Below, in pieces: positions 1 through 7,383 of a DNA stretch of 10,293 nt; the stretch's first letter is position 1; each line of letters starts with the position of its first letter. Made by a program: the position numbers and the translations under genes. Origin of the DNA: an uncultured Eubacteriales bacterium (GTDB lineage Bacteria; Bacillota; Clostridia; Christensenellales; Borkfalkiaceae). Location of the stretch: the NCBI GenBank assembly GCA_900549005.1, contig URMT01000060.1:1-10293 (forward strand), in the 5' to 3' direction. A model generated the notes under the pieces. It was not told the DNA's origin and made no database searches. It worked only from the letters and a program-made list of their open reading frames with translations.

Positions 1-237
1 GGGCCGGAGCACTCGTGGTGCGGCGCTTTGTGCGGGTCGCTCGCGGCGCTTTTTTGGGGCGGCGGGGTGCGGTGCCTTGTGGGGGCCGTCTGTGGCGCAG
101 TGTTTTGTGTGGAGGAAGCGGTGTGCGGCACCCGGCCTCGGACGGACACGGTGGAAAAGTCGGGCCGGAGCACTCGTGGTGCGGCGCTTTGTGCGGGTCG
201 CTCGCGGCGCTTTTTTTGGGCGGCGGGGTGCGGTGCC
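1..237. repeat. 161-bp-period tandem duplication (76-bp copies visible)
   Basis: Bases 1-76 recur at 162-237 with one mismatch: position 56 is G where 217 is T, so T6G4 becomes T7G3. Each copy starts GGGCCGGAGC, has a GCGGCGC followed by a T-run, and ends in a G-rich stretch. The unit is at least 76 bp and the offset is 161 bp; the first copy is cut by the window edge, so the full unit may be the whole 161 bp. It lies just downstream of cdaA. Reading frames crossing it are repetitive and unlike proteins, so I regard it as non-coding. A repeat at a sequence end is also where assemblies usually break. Confidence 0.85.
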
Positions 238-248
238 CGGCCTTCTGT

Positions 249-1049
249 TTATTCGGCCACCTCGCCCTTGGTGCGCTTGCGCGTGTTGATGCTCAGGTAG
301 CGCTGCAGCGTCTGCTGGAGCCGCGAGGGGTCGATGTCGCGCCGGATGTTGCCCCCCTGCGCGATGGAGATGTGGCCCGTCTCCTCCGAAACGACGATGA
401 TGATGGCGTCGGAAATCTCGCTCATGCCGATGGCCGCCCGGTGGCGCGTGCCGTAGGATTTGGGCACGGCGCTCTGCGTGACGGGCAGGATGCACTTCGC
501 CGCCACGATGCGGTCGCCCTCGATGAGCACGGCGCCGTCGTGGAGCGGAGCATTCTTGAAGAAGATGTTCTTGAGCAGCGGCGTGGAGACCTTGGCGTCC
601 AGCGCGATGCCGCCCTCGGCAATGAGCCTCAGGTCGCTCTGCTGGCCAATGACGATTAACGCTCCGGTCATCGATTCGGCCATCTCGCGGCAGGCCGTGA
701 CGATGGGGACGATGTTGGTCTGTGCCGGGTCGTCGCCGGCCGAAAAGATGCGGGTGATGAAGTTGAAGTGCTTCTGGCGCATGCCGATGACCTGCAGGAA
801 GCGGCGCAGCTCGGGCTGGAAGACGATAATCAGGGCGATGGCGCCGACGCTGATTAACTGCCCGAGGATGGTCGACAGCAACTCCATGTTGAGCGTCTTG
901 ACCACGACCCACAGCAGATAGATGGCGATGATGCCCGAGAGGATATAGGGGGCGTTGGTCCCCTTCGTCATCCGGTAAATCCAGTACATGATGGCGGCGA
1001 CGAGGACGATGTCGATGAAGTCGATGAATGTGAATGGAACGAAACCCAT
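249..1049 (-). CDS. cdaA: Diadenylate cyclase, CdaA/DacA type (membrane-bound)
   Basis: Makes cyclic di-AMP from two ATP at the cytoplasmic membrane. The 266-residue product has three hydrophobic segments (about 8-26, 33-52, 57-77), a short linker and a DAC (DisA_N) domain. That domain carries both catalytic signatures: DGA at 171-173 in LHDGAVLIEGD and RHR at 202-204 in GTRHRAAIG. The membrane segment ending in IVFQPELRRFL is typical of CdaA. Length and domain order are normal for the family. The frame stays open upstream to 1304, but that extension is low-complexity Pro/Arg/Gly sequence; the start at 1049 (MGFVPFTFID) fits the family and lies about 28 nt after a Bacteroidota -7 box. There is no Shine-Dalgarno site, as is common in Bacteroidota. 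No CdaR or GlmM gene adjoins it. Cyclic di-AMP normally controls osmolyte and cell-wall homeostasis. Confidence 0.95.
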   Translation of the reverse strand: MGFVPFTFIDFIDIVLVAAIMYWIYRMTKGTNAPYILSGIIAIYLLWVVVKTLNMELLSTILGQLISVGAIALIIVFQPELRRFLQVIGMRQKHFNFITRIFSAGDDPAQTNIVPIVTACREMAESMTGALIVIGQQSDLRLIAEGGIALDAKVSTPLLKNIFFKNAPLHDGAVLIEGDRIVAAKCILPVTQSAVPKSYGTRHRAAIGMSEISDAIIIVVSEETGHISIAQGGNIRRDIDPSRLQQTLQRYLSINTRKRTKGEVAE

Positions 1050-1076
1050 AGAGCGGTACGTACGGTTATTACGGAG

Positions 1077-1084
1077 CAAATGTA
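1077..1084 (-). promoter_or_regulatory. Bacteroidota-type -7 box upstream of cdaA
   Basis: On the minus strand this reads TACATTTG, an exact match to the Bacteroidota primary-sigma -7 consensus TAnnTTTG, placed 27 nt upstream of the chosen cdaA start. I see no clear TTTG -33 element at the expected distance, so the promoter is only half supported. The match helps assign this end of the window to Bacteroidota. Confidence 0.45.
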
Positions 1085-1384
1085 GGAAAAATTTGGAGAC
1101 TTTCCGCCATCCGCCCCGATTTGTTGCGGGGGACGGCCCGCAGCCGCGGATGCGCCGGCCTGCCGGGTCCCTGGCGGCCGGCTGCCGACCGGGGGCAGGG
1201 ACGATAGCGGGAGGATTACCTGGGCAATGTCGGAACGCTACCGGGCTTATCCCGGGGCGATGCCGGGGACGGGGGGTACTGAGTGCGGAAAAGCAGCGGT
1301 TCACGGGCAGGGGCGGTAGGGGGCTTTCTCAGCGTCCCAAAACTGGCGTCCGAACCCCGGCACCGAAAACCCGGCACGGCACAA

Positions 1385-1423
1385 AAAACGGGATGCCGCG
1401 CCCGGAGGCGGACATCCCGTTTT
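1385..1423. terminator. Symmetrical intrinsic terminator hairpin
   Basis: The stem AAAACGGGATG (1385-1395) plus CCGC (1396-1399) pairs with GCGG (1408-1411) plus CATCCCGTTTT (1413-1423). There is one bulged A at 1412 and an 8-nt loop. A-tract on one side and T-tract on the other make it usable in both directions. No gene in this window clearly ends into it; it probably served a gene lost at the nearby junction, or an upstream neighbour of cdaA. Confidence 0.75.
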
Positions 1424-1437
1424 GGGGTCGGACGAAG

Positions 1438-2118
1438 CGCTTTTAAAATGCCCGCAGGGTCTAAAAAGCGCGCGCCCTCTTCCGTAAGCCTGCCCGCAGG
1501 TTCACCCGCAACCTTTATTTCGGGCAGCAGTTTTATAATGTCAATGCCCGTTTTCCGCTTAAATTTTTGGGCAAAAACACGGTTATACTCCCGACCTTCG
1601 ACGGGAAACATTCCCGAGGCGTCGCCCACGCCAAGCACATTTTTGCCCGTGAGCTTATAGTGGACGTAGCCCGCGAGGGTAGTCAAATGCGCGACCTTAT
1701 CTATGTGTTTTTCTTTATTCAAAATCGCCTGATAGTAGTGTGCAACAGACCAGCGGAGCGGTATGTTGAAATTAAAGAGCTGTGTGAGTTCCTCCGCCGC
1801 CGTTGCCGTGTTGGTGTTGCGCCAGGTGCGGAAGGGCACAAGCAGATTCCAGCTTTCGTCGAACGCGAGATAGCCGTGCATCATTGCAGATACCCCCGCC
1901 GCGGCGAGATTTTCAAGCGGCTTGCCGTAATTTTTTATAAGCTCGGCATAACTTGCCCGCAGCCCGTCTTTCACCTCTTCGAGGGAATATGTCCACTGCC
2001 CGTCTGAATACGTGTTTTCCCATTCGTGCGTGCCCTGCGCGAGAACATTGCCGTTTTCGTCCGTGAGGATTGACTTTATGCGGGTCGAACCCAGTTCTAT
2101 GCCCAATATGTGTTGCAT
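1438..2118 (-). CDS. FGGY-family carbohydrate kinase, N-terminal 227 residues only (truncated)
   Basis: N-terminal part of an FGGY sugar kinase (xylulokinase/ribulokinase superfamily), which phosphorylates a pentose or similar sugar with ATP. The start MQHILGIELGSTRIKSIL contains the phosphate-binding loop of the ASKHA fold. GVSAMMHGYLAFD (75-87), FRTWRNTNT (96-104) and LTTLAGYVHYKLTG (145-158) match the FGGY N-domain. Normal length is about 500-530 residues; family-like sequence stops after GILKA (223-227) at position 1438. The reading frame then runs on to 1216 as unrelated Arg/Pro-rich sequence in the GC-rich DNA. The region that should carry the catalytic aspartate and the whole C-terminal domain are absent, so the product as drawn would be inactive. 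The start at 2118 is supported by a GGGGGAT ribosome site and a consensus promoter. Exact sugar unknown. Confidence 0.85.
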
Positions 2119-2180
2119 TATATCCCCCGTTCGCCGCTGAAATTTTGATATAAAAATAATCGGCGCTTTATGCGGTTTTT

Positions 2181-2209
2181 ATTATACAACTAAACTGCCG
2201 TTTTTGCAA
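2181..2209 (-). promoter_or_regulatory. Sigma-A promoter for the FGGY kinase
   Basis: On the minus strand, TTGCAA (2204-2209) and TATAAT (2181-2186) are separated by 17 bp. The -10 lies 62 nt upstream of the kinase start codon, and just downstream of the terminator that ends the preceding gene. The kinase therefore has its own transcription unit. Confidence 0.7.
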
Positions 2210-2261
2210 TATGCAAAGGCAAAACAAGGGCAAAATGCGGCATATTTTGTATTTAACGAAG

Positions 2262-2285
2262 AAAGGTGCGCCGCGGCGCACCTTT
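2262..2285 (-). terminator. Terminator after the HgdB-like gene
   Basis: Perfect 11-bp inverted repeat AAAGGTGCGCC (2262-2272) / GGCGCACCTTT (2275-2285) with a 2-nt centre. It lies about 20 nt past the stop codon at 2307. The trailing minus-strand sequence is T-rich (TTTCTTCG) but not a clean T-run, so the termination strength is uncertain. Confidence 0.7.
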
Positions 2286-2306
2286 ACTTATTGTAGCTAT
2301 GCACGG

Positions 2307-3599
2307 TCACTTTGCCGCACCGTTTTTTGAAGCTATGTTCTCGCGTGCGGTTGCCAGCATCAGCTTTATACGGTTTTCCTGGTTGACGCGCGTTGCCGAG
2401 GGGTCGTAGTCCACCGCCACTATATTTTCGTCCTTATACAGGTTTTTGAGCGTGCGGATTGCGCCCTTGCCGGCAATGTGGTTGGGCAGGCAGCCGAAGG
2501 GCTGGGCGCATACTATATTTTCCGTTCCCGTTTCGGCGAGAGCCGCCATTTCGGCGGGAATAAGCCAGCCTTCGCCCATCTTTACGCCCTGGTTCAAAAC
2601 CTTGTCGGCGCACTTTCTTAAATGCTCGAAGTCGTGAATGGGCTCGAACGGGCTGTTTTTAAATATTTTTATAATGTTCTTCTGCATACGGTGGAGTACG
2701 GAATACAGAATTTTGTTCACCGTGATAAAAAGGCTCTTTTTGCCGTACAGTTTGCCGTCGTTTATGTTGTTGACCACGCAATAGAGAACGTAGTCCATAA
2801 GCACGGGCACGACGGGTTCGCAGTCTTCGGAAAGCAGGAACTCTTCGAGGTGGTTGTTGCCGAGGGCGGAATACTTTACGTAAATTTCGCCCACGATGCC
2901 CACCTTTACCTTCTCTTCCCTCTTTTTGGGGACGGCGGCGAACATTGCCACTATTTGCTTTATAATCTTTTTATAACGCGCATAGCCGCCCTTTTCGAAC
3001 CTGTTCATAACGAGGTCCATAGCCCTGTCGCGCACTTCGTCTGCCGCGCCCGCCTGCTCTTCGTAAGGCTTTGTCTGGTTGTAGCACCACATTATGGCGT
3101 CGCCGTAGTAGATGGCGAAAACCAGCTTTAAAAGAAGTTTTATGCCGATGGGGAATGACGAATCTTTTTCCAGACCCGAAAAGTTGAGCGAGAGCACGGG
3201 CACCTGCGGAAATTCGGCTTTGAGCGCCTTGCGTATCAGCGATATGTAGTTCGACGCCCTGCAACCGCCGCCGGACTGGCTCATCAGCACGGCGGTGTGG
3301 TTGACGTCGTATTTGCCGCTTTTAAGCGCGTCGATATACTGCCCCACCGTGCACAGGCAGGGATAGCACGTATCGTTATGCACGTGCTTCAAGCCCTCGT
3401 CTATCACGGCGCGCGAATCGTTTTTGAGCACCTCCACGTCGTACCCTTCCAGCTTTAAAAGCCTTTCGATTATGGCAAAGTGCCAGGGGAGCATATCGGG
3501 AATGAGTATTTTATAGGTGGACTTCATCTCGCTCTTCCAGCGGGGATAATCGTCGCGGTAATCCTTTGTGTTTTTTTCTGTAAGTTGCTCTTTTTTCAT
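2307..3599 (-). CDS. HgdB-like 2-hydroxyacyl-CoA dehydratase-related protein (COG3581 type)
   Basis: A 430-residue protein of the 2-hydroxyacyl-CoA dehydratase/double-cubane-cluster superfamily, equivalent to the C-terminal third of the roughly 1400-residue fused activase proteins of anaerobes. Visible motifs: MKSTYKILIPDMLPWHF (25-41), a cysteine cluster HNDTCYPCLCTVGQYIDAL (74-92; Cys 78, 81, 83), SQSGGGCRASNYISLIRKAL (107-126; Cys113), KVGIVGEIYVKYSALGNN (232-249), and CAQPFGCLPNHIAGKG (364-379; Cys 364, 370). The cysteines probably bind an iron-sulfur cluster reduced by the activase encoded upstream. The preceding activase gene ends 141 bp before this start, with no obvious terminator between, so co-transcription is likely. 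The frame extends to a TTG at 3632, but I prefer the ATG at 3599; neither has a good Shine-Dalgarno. An internal Met at 3527 has GGAAGAG upstream and is an alternative. Substrate unknown. Confidence 0.85.
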   Translation of the reverse strand: MKKEQLTEKNTKDYRDDYPRWKSEMKSTYKILIPDMLPWHFAIIERLLKLEGYDVEVLKNDSRAVIDEGLKHVHNDTCYPCLCTVGQYIDALKSGKYDVNHTAVLMSQSGGGCRASNYISLIRKALKAEFPQVPVLSLNFSGLEKDSSFPIGIKLLLKLVFAIYYGDAIMWCYNQTKPYEEQAGAADEVRDRAMDLVMNRFEKGGYARYKKIIKQIVAMFAAVPKKREEKVKVGIVGEIYVKYSALGNNHLEEFLLSEDCEPVVPVLMDYVLYCVVNNINDGKLYGKKSLFITVNKILYSVLHRMQKNIIKIFKNSPFEPIHDFEHLRKCADKVLNQGVKMGEGWLIPAEMAALAETGTENIVCAQPFGCLPNHIAGKGAIRTLKNLYKDENIVAVDYDPSATRVNQENRIKLMLATARENIASKNGAAK

Positions 3600-3740
3600 A
3601 GTTTTATTTACGTTGCTACGTATATATGACAAGTTTTATTTGTAAAAATTATTGATTTTGCAATATTTTATTGGTATATTTTGAGCGGTCGCCGCACCAG
3701 AGGCAGAATTTAAATCCAGGCTTTTGACCTTCAAAGGCGT

Positions 3741-6668
3741 TTATTTTTTGGACTTTTTGCCCTCTTCGATGGCGGCGAGCATACTTCTAAGCCTTATTTT
3801 TACCACGCCGAGATTGTTGATTTCGTCTATCTTTATCTGGGTGTACAGCTTATCGTTCTTCTCCATAATGGAGCGAACCTCGTCGGTGGTGATTGCGTCT
3901 AACCCGCAGCCGAAGGATACGAGCTGGACGAGGTTGACGTCGTCGTGGCGGCAGGCGTATTCGGCCGCGCGGTACAATCTTGCGTGGTATGTCCACTGGT
4001 TGAGAACGTTGACCTTTACCAGGTCGGCCTCGTCGAACACGGCGTCCTCAGAAAGTACGGCAAGGTTTAAAGAAGTTAAAAGTTTGTTGATGCCGTGGTT
4101 GATTTCGTTATCGACGTGGTAGGGCCTGCCCGCAAGTATTATAATCTGCTTGCCCTCAGCCCTTGCCTTTGCGGCAATTTCGGCGCCCTTTGCGCGCACG
4201 TCGGCGTGGTACTTATAGAATCGGGCGAAGCCGTTATCAAGCGCCTTTGCCGCGTCCTTCCTCTTTATTTTATATTTTTTGAGCGCCGCACACAGCTTTT
4301 TGACGGTGTTTTCGCGCTCGTTCAAATCGATGTACGGCATTACGAAGTTTTCTTCGTTCAGCCGCTCGTTGTTGGCCTTCAACAGTTCGGGGTAATACGC
4401 CACGATGGGGCAGTTATAGTGATTTACCGAATCGTGCTCGTCGAGGTTGTAGCTTTCGCAGGGCATAAAGATGAAGTCTACGCCCTTATCCAAAAGGCTT
4501 TCTATATGCCCGTGGATGAGCTTTGCGGGGTAGCAGGCGGTATCGGAAGCAACCGTGTGCTGGCCGCGGAAATACAGCTCGCGCGAGGACTTGTCCGACA
4601 GCACTACCTCGAAACCAAGGCTTTCGAAGAAGCCTGCCCAGATGGGCAGCTGTTCATACATACCGAGTTGCAGGGGAAGCCCCACCTTTACCCCGCCCGC
4701 GTTTGCGCCAGTGATTACTTTTGGAAGGCGCTCCTGCTTGTAGGAGTAGATATCGAGGTCGGCAGAGGCAGGTTTGCGGCCCGCGCCCCTTTCGCACTTG
4801 TTGCCCGATATGTAGCGCGAACCGTCGGCAAAGGTGATTATGTTGACGTTGCACTTTGAGGTGCAGCCGCGGCAGACGGTTGACATCGACTTATACGAAA
4901 AATCTGCAAGCTCTTTTTCGCCTATGGTCGTGGACGAGCCCGCGCTCATCTCCTTTGCATACAGCGCGGCGCCGAACGCTCCCATAAGCCCCGCTATGCC
5001 GGGGCGTATTACGTTTTTGCCCGTCTCGCGCTCGAATGCGCGGAGCACGGCGTCGTTTAAGAAAGTGCCGCCCTGAACCACTATATTGTCGCCAAGTTCG
5101 TCTGCGCTTGCCGCGCGTATTACCTTGTAAATGGCGTTTTTGACTATGGATATGGAGAGGCCGGCAGAGATGTCCTCTACCGAAGAACCCTCCTTCTGCG
5201 CCTGTTTTACGGCGCTGTTCATAAATACCGTGCAGCGCGAACCGAGCTCGACGGGCTTTTTTGCGAACAGGCCGAGCTGCGAGAACTTGTCTATCTCCAT
5301 TCCCATCGCGCGCGCGAATGTCTGAATGAACGAGCCGCAGCCAGAGGAGCACGCCTCGTTGAGCATTATCGAATCGATTGCGCGGTTTTTGATTTTGAAG
5401 CACTTTATGTCCTGCCCGCCGATATCGATTATGAAATCGACGTTCGGATTGAAGTGAAGCGCCGCCTTGAAGTGGGCAACCGTTTCAACTATGCCGAAGT
5501 CGGCCTTTATGGCCGCCTTTATGAGGTCTTCGCCATAGCCCGTGACGGCGCTGCCACGTATGGTTATTCTTCCGCCCGAAAGCTCGTAAATTTCTTTGAG
5601 CTTTTCAACTATTATGTCAACGGGCTGGCCGTTATTGGACTGATAGTGCGAATAGAGTATGCGGCAGTCGGGGGTAATCAGTATGAGTTTTGTGGTCGTT
5701 GAGCCGCTGTCTATGCCGAGGTAGGCGTCGCCTTCGTAGGTGGCGATGTCGGCAAAGGTCAAGTCGGTGGCGCGGTGGCGCTTTACGAACGCCGAATACT
5801 CCTCTTTATCCTTGAAAAGCGGTTCGCCCGTCACCACCTCGTCGGTGCCCGTGGCGTTTTGTATGCGCTCTGTAATCTCGTCTATCGGCATAGGCTTTAC
5901 GCCCGCGGAATGGAGCGCGGCGCCTATCGACATAAAGCAGGGCGCGTCGTCGGGGAACACGGCGTTTTCTTCGGTAAGGTGCAGGGTGCGCACGAACGAG
6001 CGGCGCAGGCCCTTTAAAAAGTAGAGCGGCCCGCCCAAAAAGAGCACTTTGCCCTTTATTCTTCTGCCCTGCGCAAGGCCGGATACCGTCTGGTCGACAA
6101 CCGCCTGGAAGATTGAGGCGGATATGTCCTGCTTTTTCGCGCCCTGGTTGATGAGGGGCTGAATATCGGACTTGGCGAACACGCCGCAGCGCGAGGCTAT
6201 TGGATATATCTTTTCGGCTTGGAGGGCGTATTCGTCCATCTCCTGCACGGTGATGTTCAGAAGAGTGGCCATCTGGTCGATGAATGCGCCCGTGCCGCCC
6301 GCACAGCTGCCGTTCATTCGCTGTTCGGTTCCGCCGGTTATAAAGATTATTTTCGCGTCCTCGCCGCCCAGTTCAATCGCCGCGTCGGCGTCGGGGTAAA
6401 AGCGGCGTATGGCGACGAACGCCGCCTGCACTTCCTGAACGAAGTTTATGCCGCTCCTCTGCGAAAGGCCGAGGCCCGCGCTGCCCGTAATCGACGCGCA
6501 GAAGTCGCCGCCGAACTGTTCCCTGATTTTTTTAAGCTCGCCCAGAACGGTTTCGCGCACCTGAGCGAAGTGCCTTTCGTACGATTTATATAAGACCTTG
6601 CCGACTTCATCCACCACAGTGACTTTTACGGTGGTGGAGCCGACGTCTATACCCATCAGTTTAGCCAT
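3741..6668 (-). CDS. Acyl-CoA dehydratase activase-like ATPase, two BcrAD/BadFG domains plus DUF2229
   Basis: A 975-residue protein predicted to couple ATP hydrolysis to low-potential electron transfer into an HgdB-like partner. First ASKHA domain about 1-255: phosphate loop DVGSTTVK (8-15), SCAGGTGAF (121-129) and ASRCGVFAKSD (158-168). Second ASKHA domain about 315-575: DSGSTTTK (320-327), EACSSGCGSF (438-447) and GSRCTVFMNS (476-485). In each domain a cysteine pair 39 residues apart (122/161 and 440/479) matches the cluster-ligand pair of the HgdC activase. Then comes CRGCTSKC (599-606) with Cys625, and a DUF2229/HgdB-like region about 659-935 (DTACYPAKLIHGH, AGRPYHVDNEINHG). The open frame reaches 6797, but a sigma-A promoter sits at 6769-6797, so that start and the Met at 6770 cannot be used. 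MAKLMGIDVGS at 6668 fits the family and has a weak AGG upstream. It lies upstream of the HgdB-like gene in the same direction. Confidence 0.9.
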   Translation of the reverse strand: MAKLMGIDVGSTTVKVTVVDEVGKVLYKSYERHFAQVRETVLGELKKIREQFGGDFCASITGSAGLGLSQRSGINFVQEVQAAFVAIRRFYPDADAAIELGGEDAKIIFITGGTEQRMNGSCAGGTGAFIDQMATLLNITVQEMDEYALQAEKIYPIASRCGVFAKSDIQPLINQGAKKQDISASIFQAVVDQTVSGLAQGRRIKGKVLFLGGPLYFLKGLRRSFVRTLHLTEENAVFPDDAPCFMSIGAALHSAGVKPMPIDEITERIQNATGTDEVVTGEPLFKDKEEYSAFVKRHRATDLTFADIATYEGDAYLGIDSGSTTTKLILITPDCRILYSHYQSNNGQPVDIIVEKLKEIYELSGGRITIRGSAVTGYGEDLIKAAIKADFGIVETVAHFKAALHFNPNVDFIIDIGGQDIKCFKIKNRAIDSIMLNEACSSGCGSFIQTFARAMGMEIDKFSQLGLFAKKPVELGSRCTVFMNSAVKQAQKEGSSVEDISAGLSISIVKNAIYKVIRAASADELGDNIVVQGGTFLNDAVLRAFERETGKNVIRPGIAGLMGAFGAALYAKEMSAGSSTTIGEKELADFSYKSMSTVCRGCTSKCNVNIITFADGSRYISGNKCERGAGRKPASADLDIYSYKQERLPKVITGANAGGVKVGLPLQLGMYEQLPIWAGFFESLGFEVVLSDKSSRELYFRGQHTVASDTACYPAKLIHGHIESLLDKGVDFIFMPCESYNLDEHDSVNHYNCPIVAYYPELLKANNERLNEENFVMPYIDLNERENTVKKLCAALKKYKIKRKDAAKALDNGFARFYKYHADVRAKGAEIAAKARAEGKQIIILAGRPYHVDNEINHGINKLLTSLNLAVLSEDAVFDEADLVKVNVLNQWTYHARLYRAAEYACRHDDVNLVQLVSFGCGLDAITTDEVRSIMEKNDKLYTQIKIDEINNLGVVKIRLRSMLAAIEEGKKSKK

Positions 6669-6768
6669 AGTACCTGCCGTTTTTTTTAAGTTTTGCGCGC
6701 GCACTTTAACGCGGCGGAGCCCGCCGTTTTTGCGGTATGCGGCGCAATACAGTATTATTTCATTGTGC

Positions 6769-6797
6769 ATTATATCACAACGCATAAAATTTTTCAA
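6769..6797 (-). promoter_or_regulatory. Sigma-A promoter for the activase gene
   Basis: On the minus strand, TTGAAA (6792-6797) and TATAAT (6769-6774) are separated by exactly 17 bp. This gives a leader of roughly 95 nt before the ATG at 6668. Its position excludes the longer in-frame starts at 6797 and 6770. Confidence 0.75.
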
Positions 6798-6864
6798 TTT
6801 TATGCGGCTGAAAATGGCGTTAAAATTTTGTGTATTATGCCAATATTTTACTGCCCGCGTCCGT

Positions 6865-6900
6865 AAAAAACAGCCGCCGCGCCATATGGCGCGGCGGCTG
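6865..6900 (-). terminator. Intrinsic terminator after spoIIID
   Basis: Perfect 13-bp GC-rich stem (CAGCCGCCGCGCC at 6871-6883 with GGCGCGGCGGCTG at 6888-6900) around an ATAT loop. On the minus strand it is followed by six T (6865-6870). It lies about 75 nt beyond the spoIIID stop and insulates the activase promoter from read-through. Confidence 0.9.
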
Positions 6901-6974
6901 CCTGATTTTACTTACGATGAAATTATGAAAAGTCGTAGTTTTACCCTGTCAGCTTTTTTGCTGTTACTGTCACT

Positions 6975-7349
6975 TTATATGCTGTCGTTTCCGCAGTCGC
7001 GGCAATGGTTTGCACAGTCAGGGCAACTGCCCTCGGCGTAGCAATTGCAGGAATCTTCCGTGCAGGCGCACTCGCAACAGGCAGCATCCGCGCGGCACGA
7101 TTTTTTGCGCCTGTATTTGTTGCGCGTGGCAATTCCCCCGCGAATATGCCTTTCCGAAAGGTTTTTATCGAGCACCTTGCGCACGGCGGCATAGAGTTCG
7201 GCGTCGCTGTCTTTCAGCCGTTCGGCCACGTCTTTATGCACGGTGGACTTGCTTATGCCGAAATGGTTTGCGCAGGCACGCACCGTGGCGCCGGTAGACA
7301 GAATATATTCGGCGCAGCTTCTTGCCCGCCGCTCCATATAGTCCCACAT
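6975..7349 (-). CDS. spoIIID: Sporulation regulator SpoIIID with a cysteine-rich C-terminal extension
   Basis: DNA-binding regulator of mother-cell transcription in endospore formation. Residues 1-83 follow Bacillus SpoIIID throughout: start MWDYMERRA, helix-turn-helix about 22-44 (ANHFGISKSTVHKDVAERL), and the basic segment RHIRGGIATRNKYRRKK (67-83) that contacts DNA. The Bacillus protein is about 93 residues. Here 124 residues are encoded, with a tail (84-124) holding 11 cysteines (85, 91, 92, 94, 96, 101, 103, 109, 112, 116, 119) in patterns such as CCECAC, CNC and CPDC. The tail begins directly after an A6 run on the coding strand (7101-7106), but the frame is open and uninterrupted. The start is supported by GGGGGAAG about 7 nt upstream. 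Monocistronic: a sigma-E-like promoter before it and a terminator after it. The tail's role is unknown; metal binding is only a guess. Confidence 0.93.
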   Translation of the reverse strand: MWDYMERRARSCAEYILSTGATVRACANHFGISKSTVHKDVAERLKDSDAELYAAVRKVLDKNLSERHIRGGIATRNKYRRKKSCRADAACCECACTEDSCNCYAEGSCPDCANHCRDCGNDSI

Positions 7350-7383
7350 AGAAAAACTTCCCCCGAAAATTTGGTGATGTTAC

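Larger units (their letters stand above)
1050..1437. other. GC-rich non-coding stretch upstream of cdaA
   Basis: No credible gene: all open frames here translate to Pro/Arg/Gly-rich sequence without recognisable domains. It holds the cdaA -7 box, a 7-bp inverted repeat (GTCCCTG at 1167-1173 with CAGGGAC at 1196-1202, with further GC-rich pairing inside), and the terminator hairpin at 1385-1423. The terminator is itself enclosed by GTCCGAACCCC (1348-1358) and GGGGTCGGAC (1424-1433), which pair apart from one bulged base. Confidence 0.6.

Noticed and set aside
15..659. Plus-strand open frame of 214 codons across the tandem repeat and cdaA
   Set aside because: It lies antisense to cdaA and in GC-rich repeat DNA; its translation is low-complexity and unlike a protein.
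1216..1437. C-terminal 73 codons continuing the FGGY frame
   Set aside because: Arg/Pro-rich, GC-rich and unlike any FGGY kinase; it is read-through into the joined DNA, including the terminator hairpin.
6669..6797. N-terminal extension of the activase to 6797
   Set aside because: It overlaps the TTGAAA/TATAAT promoter and adds sequence not seen in the family, whose ASKHA domain begins at MAKLMGIDVGS.
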